Shown one piece after another: positions 18,706 through 27,196 of a stretch of 64,000 nucleotides of DNA. Source of the stretch: Streptomyces beihaiensis (lineage in GTDB: Bacteria; Actinomycetota; Actinomycetes; Streptomycetales; Streptomycetaceae); the NCBI RefSeq assembly GCF_026274175.1, contig NZ_JAPHNL010000001.1:124001-188000 (forward strand). The letters are read 5' to 3'. Position numbers and translations under genes: made by a program. The notes beneath the pieces were generated by a model, which saw only the letters and a list, made by a program, of their open reading frames with translations, was not told the origin of the DNA and did no database searches. Each line of letters begins with the position of its first letter. Positions within the stretch are counted from its first letter, which is position 1.

Positions 18706-20263
18706 GGAGGTCCACTCCTTCCATCGCGGCCACGAGTTCGTGGTCGTGCCAGCCACGGGCTGTCTCCGAGGTCACCCGGCCCTGGAACATCACCAGGACC
18801 CGGTCGCACATGCGCAGATCGTCGAGTTCGTCGGAGGCGATGAGCACTCCGGTTCCGGTGCCCGCGGTCTCCTCGACCTTGTCGAGGAGGAACTCCTTGG
18901 AGCGCACGTCCACGCCCGCGGTCGGATTGATCAGCACCAGCAGGCGCGGGTCGTCCGCGAGAGCGCGGGCCATTACGACCTTCTGCTGGTTGCCGCCCGA
19001 GAGCGCGGAGACGGGCAGCTCGGGGCCCGGCGTCTTGATGGCCAGCCTCTCGATCATGTCGTCGGCCAGCCGGTCGCGCCGGTCCCGCCCGAGGAAGCCG
19101 TTCCTGCCGAGCCGGTGCGCGACGGACAGCGTGGCGTTGTCCGCGACCGACATCTGGGGCACGAGCCCCTGGTGGTGCCGGTCCTGCGGGACGAACCCGG
19201 CACCCGCGGCGAGCGCGGCGGGCACGCTGCCCGGACGGGGCCGCCTCCCCGCGATCTCCACCTCGCCGACCTGGGCCGCCCGCAGCCCCACGACGGTCTC
19301 GGCGACCTCGGTGCGGCCGCTGCTCGCCGCGCCGGCGAGCCCGACGATCTCCCCGGCACCCACCTGGAAGGTGACGTCACGGTAAGCGCCTTCGCTGCCC
19401 AGCGCCCGCACGGACAGCGCGGCCGCGGCGGCGTTGTCCAGGGTGGTGGAGCGCTCCCGCCGCCGGTCGGCCGCCGCCTCACCGGTCATGGCGGCGACCA
19501 GCTCGGCGCGGGGGAGCTTGTCGACCGGTGCGGTCATGACGTGCCGGGCGTCGCGGAACACCGTCACCATGTCGCAGATCTCGTAGACCTCCTGGAGATG
19601 GTGGCTGATGAACAGGAAGGTCACGCCCTGACGCTGCAGGTCGCGGACGCGGTCGAAGAGCCGGCCGATGGCCGCGCCGTCGAGCTGGGCGGTCGGCTCG
19701 TCGAGAATGATGAACCGGGCTCCGAAGGACAGCGCGCGGGCGATCTCGACGAACTGGCGCTGCTCCACGCTCAGGTCGCCCGCCGGTGCCTGCGGGTCGA
19801 TGTCCACCGACCACGCCGAAAGCAGGTCCCGGGCCCGCCGCCGAACCCCCTGCCAGCTGATGAGCCGGCCGCGGCCGTGGTCGTGCCGGTTCAGGAAGAG
19901 GTTCTCGGCGACGGTCAGGGTCGGGATGATGGTCGACTTCTGGTAGACGCAGGCCACGCGTCGGCGCCAGGCGTCGGGGTCCGTGAGGCGCGGCGCCGGG
20001 CTGCCGCCCAGAGTGACCGTTCCCGCGTCGGGGGCTTGCAGACCGGTGAGGACCGACACGAGCGTCGACTTGCCGGCCCCGTTGCGCCCGACGAGCGCGT
20101 GGGTCTCGCCCGGCATGATGGTGATACGGGCGCCGTCGAGCGCCACCGTCGGACCGAATCGTTTGACAATGCCCGTCGCCTCGACGACCGGCGGACCTGT
20201 CCGGGATCGCGCGTCGTCCGCCGGGGCGGGTGCGGGGCTGCCTGCCCGCTCGCCGTCGCTCAT
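18698..20263 (-). CDS. Sugar ABC transporter ATPase, two cassettes (RbsA type)
   Basis: 521 aa. First cassette: Walker A GRNGAGKST (residues about 57-65), signature LSVEQRQFVEIARAL, Walker B FIILDEPTA. Second cassette: degenerate Walker A GAASSGRTE, signature SGGNQQKV, and LVLINPTAGVD. The second Walker A lacks the usual Lys, as is normal in CUT2 ATPases. The Walker-B-like LLVLINPT has Asn instead of Glu next to the Pro, which is unusual. Start ATG 20263. Energises fucose uptake with the adjacent permease. Confidence 0.92.
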   Translation of the reverse strand: MSDGERAGSPAPAPADDARSRTGPPVVEATGIVKRFGPTVALDGARITIMPGETHALVGRNGAGKSTLVSVLTGLQAPDAGTVTLGGSPAPRLTDPDAWRRRVACVYQKSTIIPTLTVAENLFLNRHDHGRGRLISWQGVRRRARDLLSAWSVDIDPQAPAGDLSVEQRQFVEIARALSFGARFIILDEPTAQLDGAAIGRLFDRVRDLQRQGVTFLFISHHLQEVYEICDMVTVFRDARHVMTAPVDKLPRAELVAAMTGEAAADRRRERSTTLDNAAAAALSVRALGSEGAYRDVTFQVGAGEIVGLAGAASSGRTEVAETVVGLRAAQVGEVEIAGRRPRPGSVPAALAAGAGFVPQDRHHQGLVPQMSVADNATLSVAHRLGRNGFLGRDRRDRLADDMIERLAIKTPGPELPVSALSGGNQQKVVMARALADDPRLLVLINPTAGVDVRSKEFLLDKVEETAGTGTGVLIASDELDDLRMCDRVLVMFQGRVTSETARGWHDHELVAAMEGVDLHA

Positions 20264-20310
20264 CACAACCGCCTTGTTCTCGTGAGCCGTTGGGTGCCGT
20301 TGCGGACAGG

Positions 20311-21375
20311 TCAGCCGAGGTGGTTGCCCCACAGGGACGTGTCGTCGCTCCGGACGCTGGGCACGCCGCCGTAGGTGCCGCCGTCGACCGTGACCAGGGG
20401 CGCGGGAAGCTGGTCCTCCAGCAGACCGGGGCGGACCTGGACGATGGTGCTGTCGTGATCGGTTCTGCCGGGCTTGAACGTCTTCTTCTCGATCGCCGCC
20501 TTCAGGTAGTACAGGGCGTACTTGGCGTACAGGTCGGCCGGCTGGGAGACCGTGGCGTCGATGTGGCCTGCCGCGATGTCCTTGAGCTCTTCGGGGATGC
20601 CGTCGTTGGAGACCACGAACACATGCCGGGGGTCTTTCGGGCCGACCGACAACCCCTTGCGCTTGAGCACTTGGAGGGTGCCGGACAGCGCGAAGCTGGA
20701 CTCCATGTAGACGCCCTTGATGTCCGGGTGGGCGGTCAGGTCGGTCTGCAGCTTCTGCGCGGCGATCGCGCCGTCCCACTTGGTGGCCTCGCCGAACACT
20801 TTGACGCCCGGGTAGTTCTTCCGCATGCAGTCGTTGAACGCCTCGGTGCGGTCACGGCCGTTGATCGAGTCGAGGCCGCCCTCCAGCATGACGACCTTGC
20901 CCTTGCCTTCGAGCTTCGTGCCGAGGAAACGGCAGGCCTTCTCGCCGTAGGCGCGGTTGTCGGCCCGCACCACCATGAACACCTTGCCGCTGTCGGGGCG
21001 GGTATCGATGGTGACGACGGGGATCTTCTTCGCCGCCAGCTGCGCCAGCGTCGGGGCGACGGCGGCGGTGTCCTGAGGCGCCATCGCGATGCCCTTCACC
21101 CCTTGACTGATGAAGGTCTGTGCGTCGGCGGTCAGCTTGGCGACGTCGTTCTGCGAGTTCGTCGTCTTGAGCGAGAGACCCAGCTGCTTGGCGTACGTGG
21201 GCGTGTACTTGATGTAGGAGTTCCAGAAGTCGGTGTCGGAACGCGGGTAGTCGACACCGACCAGCGGCGCGCCGCCCGATGCGGACACGGTGCCCGAGCC
21301 GCCGCCGCAGGCACTGAGCAGCGCCAGGGCGGACAGGGCCGCGGCGGTCGAGCTGAGGGCGGTTCTGAGTCTCAT
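20311..21375 (-). CDS. Sugar-binding lipoprotein (CUT2, periplasmic-binding type 4)
   Basis: 354 aa. Start ATG 21375 (MRLRTALSS) behind GAGGAAG. A lipobox (LLSAC, Cys about residue 23) anchors it to the membrane. The mature part has the ribose-binding-protein pattern: GVDYPRSDTDFWNSY, then TADAQTFISQGVKGIAMAPQD, FVVSNDGIPEELKDI. It is the first gene of the L-fucose operon and probably delivers L-fucose. Only 47 bp separate it from the ATPase. Confidence 0.9.
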   Translation of the reverse strand: MRLRTALSSTAAALSALALLSACGGGSGTVSASGGAPLVGVDYPRSDTDFWNSYIKYTPTYAKQLGLSLKTTNSQNDVAKLTADAQTFISQGVKGIAMAPQDTAAVAPTLAQLAAKKIPVVTIDTRPDSGKVFMVVRADNRAYGEKACRFLGTKLEGKGKVVMLEGGLDSINGRDRTEAFNDCMRKNYPGVKVFGEATKWDGAIAAQKLQTDLTAHPDIKGVYMESSFALSGTLQVLKRKGLSVGPKDPRHVFVVSNDGIPEELKDIAAGHIDATVSQPADLYAKYALYYLKAAIEKKTFKPGRTDHDSTIVQVRPGLLEDQLPAPLVTVDGGTYGGVPSVRSDDTSLWGNHLG

Positions 21376-21446
21376 CGGTACTTCCTCGCGGCTCTTGGGC
21401 GGAGTGGACCGTGCGGGGAGGCGGCATCTGCGTGGCCCGCCGCCTC

Positions 21447-21461
21447 CGAGAGATGGGATGT
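21447..21461 (-). promoter_or_regulatory. Fucose-regulon box 1
   Basis: Minus strand reads ACATCCCA-TCTC-TCG, 72-86 bp upstream of the binding-protein start at 21375. A match to the consensus of the four other boxes. Confidence 0.6.
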
Positions 21462-21560
21462 ATGTATAGGCGGCGCCCGAGGGGTTGTCCAGGGATCGGA
21501 AGCAAATACCAGTAGATGACGCCACTTTGAGGCTCAGTCGACACAACTTCCGACAGCTGG

Positions 21561-21575
21561 ACATCCCATCAATCG
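21561..21575 (+). promoter_or_regulatory. Fucose-regulon box 2
   Basis: ACATCCCA-TCAA-TCG, followed by ACGA, which is also present after box 4 and nearly so after box 3. Confidence 0.6.
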
Positions 21576-21698
21576 ACGAGACGTGAGCGTCGACGCGCCT
21601 CGTCGATCAATATGGCCCAGAAGCGAACAGTCGAACAAGGTGAAGGTGCGAGGGGTTCGCGGTGGCGAGGGTCGATCTGACAGGAAGAGTCGATTGAT

Positions 21699-21713
21699 AC
21701 ATCCCATGTGTCG
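21699..21713 (+). promoter_or_regulatory. Fucose-regulon box 3
   Basis: ACATCCCA-TGTG-TCG followed by GCGA. The core ACAT-CCC-ATGT is a perfect inverted repeat, as expected for a dimeric GntR protein. Confidence 0.65.
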
Positions 21714-21784
21714 GCGAGGCAAGCGGTGTGACACCTCTTGACCGCCCCGCTGGGCAGGGGCATTCTCTCCAACGGTTTCGGCAT

Positions 21785-21799
21785 CCATCCCATGTATCG
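21785..21799 (+). promoter_or_regulatory. Fucose-regulon box 4
   Basis: CCATCCCA-TGTA-TCG followed by ACGA, 80 bp upstream of the fucosidase ATG at 21879. One mismatch to the box 3 core. Confidence 0.65.
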
Positions 21800-21878
21800 A
21801 CGATGTGACTGTGTCGACAAGCCGTACAACGCGTTGGCTCGGCATCAAACATAAGGCGACATGCAGGAGGTTCCCGCA

Positions 21879-24110
21879 ATGACCATCAGCAGACGCGCGT
21901 TCCTGTCGAGTGCCACGGGTGTGGTCGTCGCCGCGAGCGCGGATCTCGCGCTCGGTACGACGACGGCGCTCGCGGCCCCGTCCTCGTACTCGCCCACCTG
22001 GGCGTCGGTCGATCAGCACCCCCCGGCGCCCGACTGGTTCCAGGACGCCAAGTTCGGCATCTACTTCCACTGGGGCGCCTTCAGCGTGCCCGCCTACGAC
22101 AGCGAGTGGTATCCGCGCAACATGTACATCGCGGGCAGCAGAGCCAACCAGCACCACGTCGCCACCTATGGCGATCCTTCCGTGTGGCCATATCACAACT
22201 TCATCGACGGGGCCCGCGACAAGGCGGGCAACTGGACACAGTTCGCACCGCAACTCACCTCCCAGGGAGGGAAGTTCGACCCGGACGCGTGGGCGCAGCT
22301 GTTCGTGGACGCGGGCGCGAGGTTCGCCGGTCCGGTCTCCGAGCATCACGACGGGTTCTCGATGTGGGACAGCTCGGTCAACGAGTGGAACTCGGTGAGC
22401 CGCGGGCCGAAACTGAACCTGCTGAGGATCTTCCGGGACGCGATCCGCGGCAAGGGCCTGAAGCTGCTGGTGGCCATGCACCACGCGTACAACTTCAACG
22501 GCTACTACGACCACGTCCCTGCGCAGTCGGACCCGAGCCTGCAGAAGCTCTACGGGCAGTTGAGCAGGTCGCAGGAGAACCAGCTCTGGTACGACAAGCT
22601 CAAGGAGGTCGTGGACCTCGCTCAACCGGACATCCTGTGGGAGGACTTCGACCTGTCGAAGGTCGACGAGACGCAGCGGCTGAACTTCCTCTCCTACTAC
22701 TACAACCAGGCCGCAGGCTGGGGCCGCGAGGTCGTCGCCACGTACAAGGACGGCTACGACAACAAGGGCGAGGTCTTCGACTACGAACGCGGTGGCCCCG
22801 GTGACATCGCCGACCCGTACTGGCTGACCGACGACAGCATCTCCAGCTCCAGCTGGTGCTACACCCAGGGCATCGGCTACTACTCCACCACGCAGATGCT
22901 GCACGCGCTGATCGACCGGATCAGCAAGAACGGCAACATGCTGCTCAACATCGCCCCGATGGCCGACGGAACCATCCCGCAGGGCCAAAAAGACGTCCTG
23001 CTCGGCATCGGCGACCACCTCAAACGATTCGGCGAGTCCCTGTACGCCACGCGCGCCTGGACGGCCTACGGCGAGGGGCCGACCAAGATGGGCGGCGGCT
23101 CGTTCACCACCCCCGTGGCCGGTACGAGCAAGGACTTCCGCTTCACCCGTGACAAGACGGACAGCGTCCTGTACGCCACCGTCCTCGGCTGGCCCGGCAG
23201 CACCACGACCATCAGCACCCTGGCGAGCGGCCGCATCGACCTCGGCACGCTGACGTCGGTCCAACTGCTCGGGCCGGACGCCGGCACGCACACGACCCTG
23301 CCCACGCCCACCCAGTCCGGCGACGGCCTGCACATCACCCTGCCGTCGTCCTCGGCTCCCTTCAGCGCCCTGGCCTACGTACTGAAGTTCACCTTCTCCG
23401 GCCGGATTCCAGCCCTGTCGCCCGCGAGCGGGGTCGTCACCGCTTTCAGCGACGTCGACTACAGCGGTACGGGGGCGAACCTGACGCTCGGCGGCTACAC
23501 GGCCGCGCAACTGCGCAGCGCGGGACTGCCGGCCCGTACCATTTCCTCCCTGCGGATACCGGCCGGATACCAGGTGACCGGCTACTCGGGCGACGACTTC
23601 TCCGGCACGGCCTGGACCTTCACCACCGACAACTCCGACCTCAGGGCCACGGGCAACAACGACGCCATCACCTCGCTGAAGATCACCTTCAACCCGGCCA
23701 CGTACTTCCGCCTCACCAATGTCACCGACGGCCTGGTCCTGGACAGCGGCGGCAACGTGTCCACCGGCGGCAACCTCAAGCAGTGGACCTGGAACGGCAG
23801 CACCAACCTCCAGTGGCAGGCGGTCGAAGTGGGCGGCGGCTACTACAAGCTGGTCAACCGGACCAACGGGATGGTCGCCGACGGCTGGGGATACACCGCC
23901 GGCGGCTCGGTGGCCCGGCAGGCGCCGTGGAACGGCGGCACGAACCAGCAGTGGAAGATCACCGACCGCGGCAACGGCCGGTACACCGTCGCCAACCGCA
24001 CCACCGGCCTGGTCCTCGACGGCGGCGGTGACGTGGCCTCGGGCTCCGTGACCAAGCAGTGGCCCTACGGAAGCAGCACCAACCTGCTGTGGACCTTCAC
24101 CGCGCTGTGA
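21879..24110 (+). CDS. Secreted GH29 alpha-L-fucosidase with ricin-type lectin domain
   Basis: 743 aa. ATG at 21879 behind a perfect AGGAGG. A Tat-type signal (SRRAFLSSATG, cut near residue 33) exports it. The GH29 domain spans about residues 40-430: PDWFQDAKFGIYFHWG, SEHHDGFSMWDSS and QPDILWEDFD (the nucleophile Asp expected at about 256), and NGNMLLNIAP. Residues about 505-600 look like a beta-gamma-crystallin-type repeat (FSDVDYSGTGANL, YSGDDFSGTAW). Residues about 605-743 form a ricin-type beta-trefoil (NLQWQAVEVGGGYYKL, NQQWKITDRGNGRYTV). It releases L-fucose outside the cell for the divergent importer and catabolic operon. Confidence 0.93.
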   Translation: MTISRRAFLSSATGVVVAASADLALGTTTALAAPSSYSPTWASVDQHPPAPDWFQDAKFGIYFHWGAFSVPAYDSEWYPRNMYIAGSRANQHHVATYGDPSVWPYHNFIDGARDKAGNWTQFAPQLTSQGGKFDPDAWAQLFVDAGARFAGPVSEHHDGFSMWDSSVNEWNSVSRGPKLNLLRIFRDAIRGKGLKLLVAMHHAYNFNGYYDHVPAQSDPSLQKLYGQLSRSQENQLWYDKLKEVVDLAQPDILWEDFDLSKVDETQRLNFLSYYYNQAAGWGREVVATYKDGYDNKGEVFDYERGGPGDIADPYWLTDDSISSSSWCYTQGIGYYSTTQMLHALIDRISKNGNMLLNIAPMADGTIPQGQKDVLLGIGDHLKRFGESLYATRAWTAYGEGPTKMGGGSFTTPVAGTSKDFRFTRDKTDSVLYATVLGWPGSTTTISTLASGRIDLGTLTSVQLLGPDAGTHTTLPTPTQSGDGLHITLPSSSAPFSALAYVLKFTFSGRIPALSPASGVVTAFSDVDYSGTGANLTLGGYTAAQLRSAGLPARTISSLRIPAGYQVTGYSGDDFSGTAWTFTTDNSDLRATGNNDAITSLKITFNPATYFRLTNVTDGLVLDSGGNVSTGGNLKQWTWNGSTNLQWQAVEVGGGYYKLVNRTNGMVADGWGYTAGGSVARQAPWNGGTNQQWKITDRGNGRYTVANRTTGLVLDGGGDVASGSVTKQWPYGSSTNLLWTFTAL

Positions 24111-24178
24111 AGCCACGACCGCAGCCGCCGCTCCTCACGTAAGGCCCTGACACGGATCGGCGCCGAGGACGAGCGCCC

Positions 24179-24196
24179 CCTTCGCCCCGGCGAAGG
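24179..24196. terminator. Inverted repeat after the fucosidase gene
   Basis: CCTTCGCC-CC-GGCGAAGG lies 69 nt past the stop. The 2-nt centre makes it a short-looped hairpin, so termination is uncertain. Confidence 0.35.
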
Positions 24197-24343
24197 ACAC
24201 GTGGCCGAGCACGAGGCCCTGGGCCTGCGCAGGTGCGCTTGCGACTCCCGCCGCCGTGTGCCGGCACGTCGCCCCACGCGCCGGTCGCGGACGGCGACTT
24301 GAGCCCCGGTGACATACACCGGCGACCCCTGATCCATCGCTCG

Positions 24344-24358
24344 ACATCCCACTCGTCG
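24344..24358 (+). promoter_or_regulatory. Fucose-regulon box 5
   Basis: ACATCCCA-CTCG-TCG, 20 bp before the ATG at 24379. Same core and spacing as the boxes of the fucose operon, placing the next hydrolase in the same regulon. Confidence 0.5.
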
Positions 24359-24378
24359 TAACCCTGGAGGCATTGCCC

Positions 24379-25848
24379 ATGCGGGAGTTCATACCTGTGC
24401 GTCGCAGTCGTCCGGCTCGGCTGGCCGCGGTCATCTCGCTCGCGTTCGCGGCGGTGACCGCGGCTGCCGTGCAGCCCGCTGACGCCGCGAACACGGCGTC
24501 AGCGTCGGCGTCGGCGTCAGCGTCGGCGTCGGTCTCGGTGAACGTCGACCGGACGCTGGCGAAGTTCCCGTCGGCCGGCAGCGGGGCGAACACGGCCGTG
24601 TACGACGCCAACATGAACGGACCGGCGATCCCCCGTCTGCTCAGCAACGCCGGTATCAAGGCGATGCGATACCCGGGCGGTTCGTACGCGGACATCTACC
24701 ACTGGAAGACGAACACCACCGACGGTGGCGTCGTCGCGCCGAACACGGACTTCGACGCGTTCATGTCGACGGCCAAGGCGGCCGGCGCGCAGCCGGTCAT
24801 CACCGCGGACTACGGCTCGGGGACCCCGCAAGAGGCCGCCGCCTGGGTGAAGTACGCCAATGTCACCAAGCACTACGGGGTGAAGTACTGGGAGATCGGC
24901 AACGAGGTGCCCGGCAACGGCGAGTACGGCGCGAAGTGGGAGGCCGACCTCCATGCCAGCCACAGCGCCACCACCTACGCGAAGAACCTGCTGCGGTTCG
25001 CCTCGGCGATGAAGGCGGTCGACCCCACCATCAAGATCGGCGCCGTGCTCTGCACGCCGGGTTCCTGGCCGGACGGGATCGTCGGCCCGGGCGACACGAT
25101 GGACTGGAACAACACGGTGCTCTCCATCGCCGGCTCGAAGATCGACTTCGCGATCGTCCACTACTACCCCGGCGGCACCAGCGCGGCGGACATGCTGAGC
25201 AAGCCCCAGGCGCAGATCCCGGACATGATGAGCTCCGTGCATTCGCTGATCCACAAGTGGGCCGGCAGGCACGCGCGCCACGTCGGCGTCGCGATCACCG
25301 AGACGAACGGCACCATCGACTCGGACACGTCCCCCGAGGCGCTGTTCGCCGCCGACGACTACCTGACCCTGATGGAGAACGGCGCGTTCAACGTCGACTG
25401 GTGGGACATGCACAACGGCACCGACTGCAGCAAGGTCACCACAGTCGAGGGCGCGCGGGACTACAACGACGGCGGCTTCCTCTCCAGCGGCGCACCGTGC
25501 GAGCCGGCGGTGAACACGCCGTTCGCCCCGTACTACGGCATCGCGATGGTCTCCAGACTTGGCCGGACCGGTGACCGGCTGGTGCGTGCGAGCAGTTCGA
25601 ACTCGCTGCTCGTCGCCCACGCGGTGCGCCGCGGCAACCGTGACGTGGATGTGATGCTGATCAATGAGGACCCGAACAACAGCGCCACCGTCGCCCTCTC
25701 CTACAACGGTTTCTCCCCGTGCGCCGGCACGCCCACGGTGTACTCGTACGTGAAGAACGGCACCTCGATCACCAGGACGAGGACAGGCAGCGCGACCAGG
25801 CAGACCGTGCCGCCCTACTCCATCGTCGTCGTCCAGGTGCACCGCTGA
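24379..25848 (+). CDS. Secreted clan GH-A-type glycoside hydrolase
   Basis: 489 aa. Start is the ATG at 24379; a TTG six bases earlier lies too close to the GGAGG site. A Sec signal ends at PADAA (about residue 37), followed by a serine/alanine repeat. The TIM-barrel core carries two carboxylates in the GH39/GH51/GH79-like arrangement: EIGNE (acid/base Glu about 176) and ITETN (nucleophile Glu about 308). A C-terminal beta-sandwich (VDVMLINEDPNNSATVALSYNG...) completes the barrel-plus-sandwich architecture of arabinofuranosidase-type enzymes. Streptomyces homologues are often labelled cellulose-binding protein. Substrate unknown; box 5 suggests a fucose- or arabinose-decorated polymer. A CBM13-bearing paralogue is at 32751. 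Confidence 0.8.
   Translation: MREFIPVRRSRPARLAAVISLAFAAVTAAAVQPADAANTASASASASASASVSVNVDRTLAKFPSAGSGANTAVYDANMNGPAIPRLLSNAGIKAMRYPGGSYADIYHWKTNTTDGGVVAPNTDFDAFMSTAKAAGAQPVITADYGSGTPQEAAAWVKYANVTKHYGVKYWEIGNEVPGNGEYGAKWEADLHASHSATTYAKNLLRFASAMKAVDPTIKIGAVLCTPGSWPDGIVGPGDTMDWNNTVLSIAGSKIDFAIVHYYPGGTSAADMLSKPQAQIPDMMSSVHSLIHKWAGRHARHVGVAITETNGTIDSDTSPEALFAADDYLTLMENGAFNVDWWDMHNGTDCSKVTTVEGARDYNDGGFLSSGAPCEPAVNTPFAPYYGIAMVSRLGRTGDRLVRASSSNSLLVAHAVRRGNRDVDVMLINEDPNNSATVALSYNGFSPCAGTPTVYSYVKNGTSITRTRTGSATRQTVPPYSIVVVQVHR
24496..24531 (+). repeat. Six-copy GCGTCR hexamer inside a signal/linker region
   Basis: Six tandem hexamers (GCGTCA or GCGTCG) encode an alternating Ala-Ser linker directly after the signal peptide of the secreted hydrolase. 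The in-frame unit would allow length variation without frameshift. Confidence 0.8.
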
Positions 25849-25864
25849 CCGATCCGCACACCTG

Positions 25865-25898
25865 TCGTGCCGGGACGGTGCACGCCGTCCCGGCACGA
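25865..25898. terminator. Strong bidirectional terminator, 14-bp stem
   Basis: TCGTGCCGGGACGG (25865-25878), loop TGCACG, CCGTCCCGGCACGA (25885-25898). Lies between convergent genes (hydrolase and LacI) and can end both transcripts. Confidence 0.8.
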
Positions 25899-25984
25899 CG
25901 ACCATCCACCGAACTGACCCCCATGCAGTCGAGGTCACCCGCCGGCACGGGCGTGATGTCCAGTGCCGGAGGGACTCGGTCGCC

Positions 25985-27028
25985 TCAGTCCTTCGGTGGC
26001 GCCGTGCTCTCCCGCAGGGTGAGGGACGTCGCGATCTCCAGGCCGGTCTGGGGGGCCCGCTCACCGCGGCCGAGGGTCAGTGCGAGTTCGGTGGCCGCCA
26101 CGGCCATCTCGGTCAGCGGCTGATGGACGGTCGTCAGCGGCGGATCCATCCAGGAGGCCATCGGCAGGTCGTCGAAGCCGACCACGCTCAGGTCCTCGGG
26201 GATGCGCAGGCCGGCTTCGCGTGCGGCCTGGTAGACCCCGACGGCTTGGATGTCGTTCGCGGTGAAGACGGCGGTGGGGCGGTCGGGCAGGGACAGCAGG
26301 CCGCGGGCCGCGGCGTGGCCGTCCTCGCGGGTGAGTGCGCTGTGCACCACCAGTTCGGGGTCGCACGGCAGGCCGACGGCCCGCACGGCGGAGCGGTAGC
26401 CGTCCAGCCGTGCGCAGAAGCAGAGGACGTCCTGCGGTCCGCTGATCATCGCGACGCGACGGTGCCCCAGCTCCGTGAGGTGACGGGCCGCGGCCCGGCC
26501 GCCGGCCCAGTTGGTGGCGCCGACGAACGGGACGTCGTCCGGCAGCTCCCGTGTCGGGTCGAACACGACGAAGGGAATGCCCTTGGCCTTGAGCTGTTCA
26601 CGCTCGGTCTCGGAGAGCTGGGCCACCGACAGCACGCAGTTGGGGCGGCGGGCCACGGTGTCGTCCCAGGCAGGGGCGGGGGAGTCGTGCAGGCCGAATC
26701 TCGAGACCATGAGCCCCGCGCCGTGTCGGCTGGCGACGCGCTCCACGCCGCGGATGATCTCTACCGCCCACATGCTCTCCAGCTCGCGGAAGACGAGTTC
26801 CACGACATTGCTGCGGTTGGCGCCGGAGAGTTTGCGGTAGCCGAACCGGTCGATCAGTTCCTCGACCCGGGCGCGAGTGCCAGGGGACACCCCGGACTTG
26901 CCGTTGAGCACTTTGGAGACGGTCGGAACCGACACGCCCGCCGACTCGGCGATGTACGCGATCGTGACCGGCCGGGAGGGATCGCCCCCGTGCCGCTTCG
27001 CCGGTCCGTCCGCTGTGTCGTCAGCCAA
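25985..27028 (-). CDS. LacI-family transcriptional regulator
   Basis: 347 aa from a TTG at 27028 preceded by GGGAAGGCGG; the frame is open further upstream without a good site. Helix-turn-helix near residues 22-45 (VTIAYIAESAGVSVPTVSKVL) with hinge helix, then a ribose-binding-like effector domain (VVFDPTRELPDDVPFVG, AVFTANDIQAVGVYQAAREAG, DLSVVGFDDLPMASWMDPPLTTVHQP). Probably represses the GH3 gene and the divergent cluster by binding the identical 15-bp operators at 30123 and 30244. It follows the GH3 gene on the same strand, 168 bp after its stop. Confidence 0.88.
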   Translation of the reverse strand: MADDTADGPAKRHGGDPSRPVTIAYIAESAGVSVPTVSKVLNGKSGVSPGTRARVEELIDRFGYRKLSGANRSNVVELVFRELESMWAVEIIRGVERVASRHGAGLMVSRFGLHDSPAPAWDDTVARRPNCVLSVAQLSETEREQLKAKGIPFVVFDPTRELPDDVPFVGATNWAGGRAAARHLTELGHRRVAMISGPQDVLCFCARLDGYRSAVRAVGLPCDPELVVHSALTREDGHAAARGLLSLPDRPTAVFTANDIQAVGVYQAAREAGLRIPEDLSVVGFDDLPMASWMDPPLTTVHQPLTEMAVAATELALTLGRGERAPQTGLEIATSLTLRESTAPPKD

Positions 27029-27196
27029 AGCCGCCTTCCCCGATCCTTCGCGTTCTCGCCCCCCGGCGGCCGGTCGAGTGGCCACGCCCACCCGGCGCCT
27101 GCTCGACTCCCGGGGCGCGCTCCGGACTTCCGTGCGGCCGAGCTCCAGGTCTGGACCGCACGGTATCAGTTCTCCGCCGGTGCGCACGAAACTTTC

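Larger units (their letters stand above)
21376..21878. promoter_or_regulatory. Divergent regulatory region of the fucose operon and fucosidase gene
   Basis: This 503-bp region has no supportable gene and is richer in A+T than its surroundings. It contains four copies of MCATCCCA-N4-TCG (listed separately), three on the plus strand toward the fucosidase and one on the minus strand 72 bp before the binding-protein start. Confidence 0.7.

Noticed and set aside
21534-24116. 860-codon minus-strand frame opposite the fucosidase
   Set aside because: Antisense shadow; low-complexity composition, while the plus strand encodes a complete GH29 enzyme with signal peptide and ribosome site.
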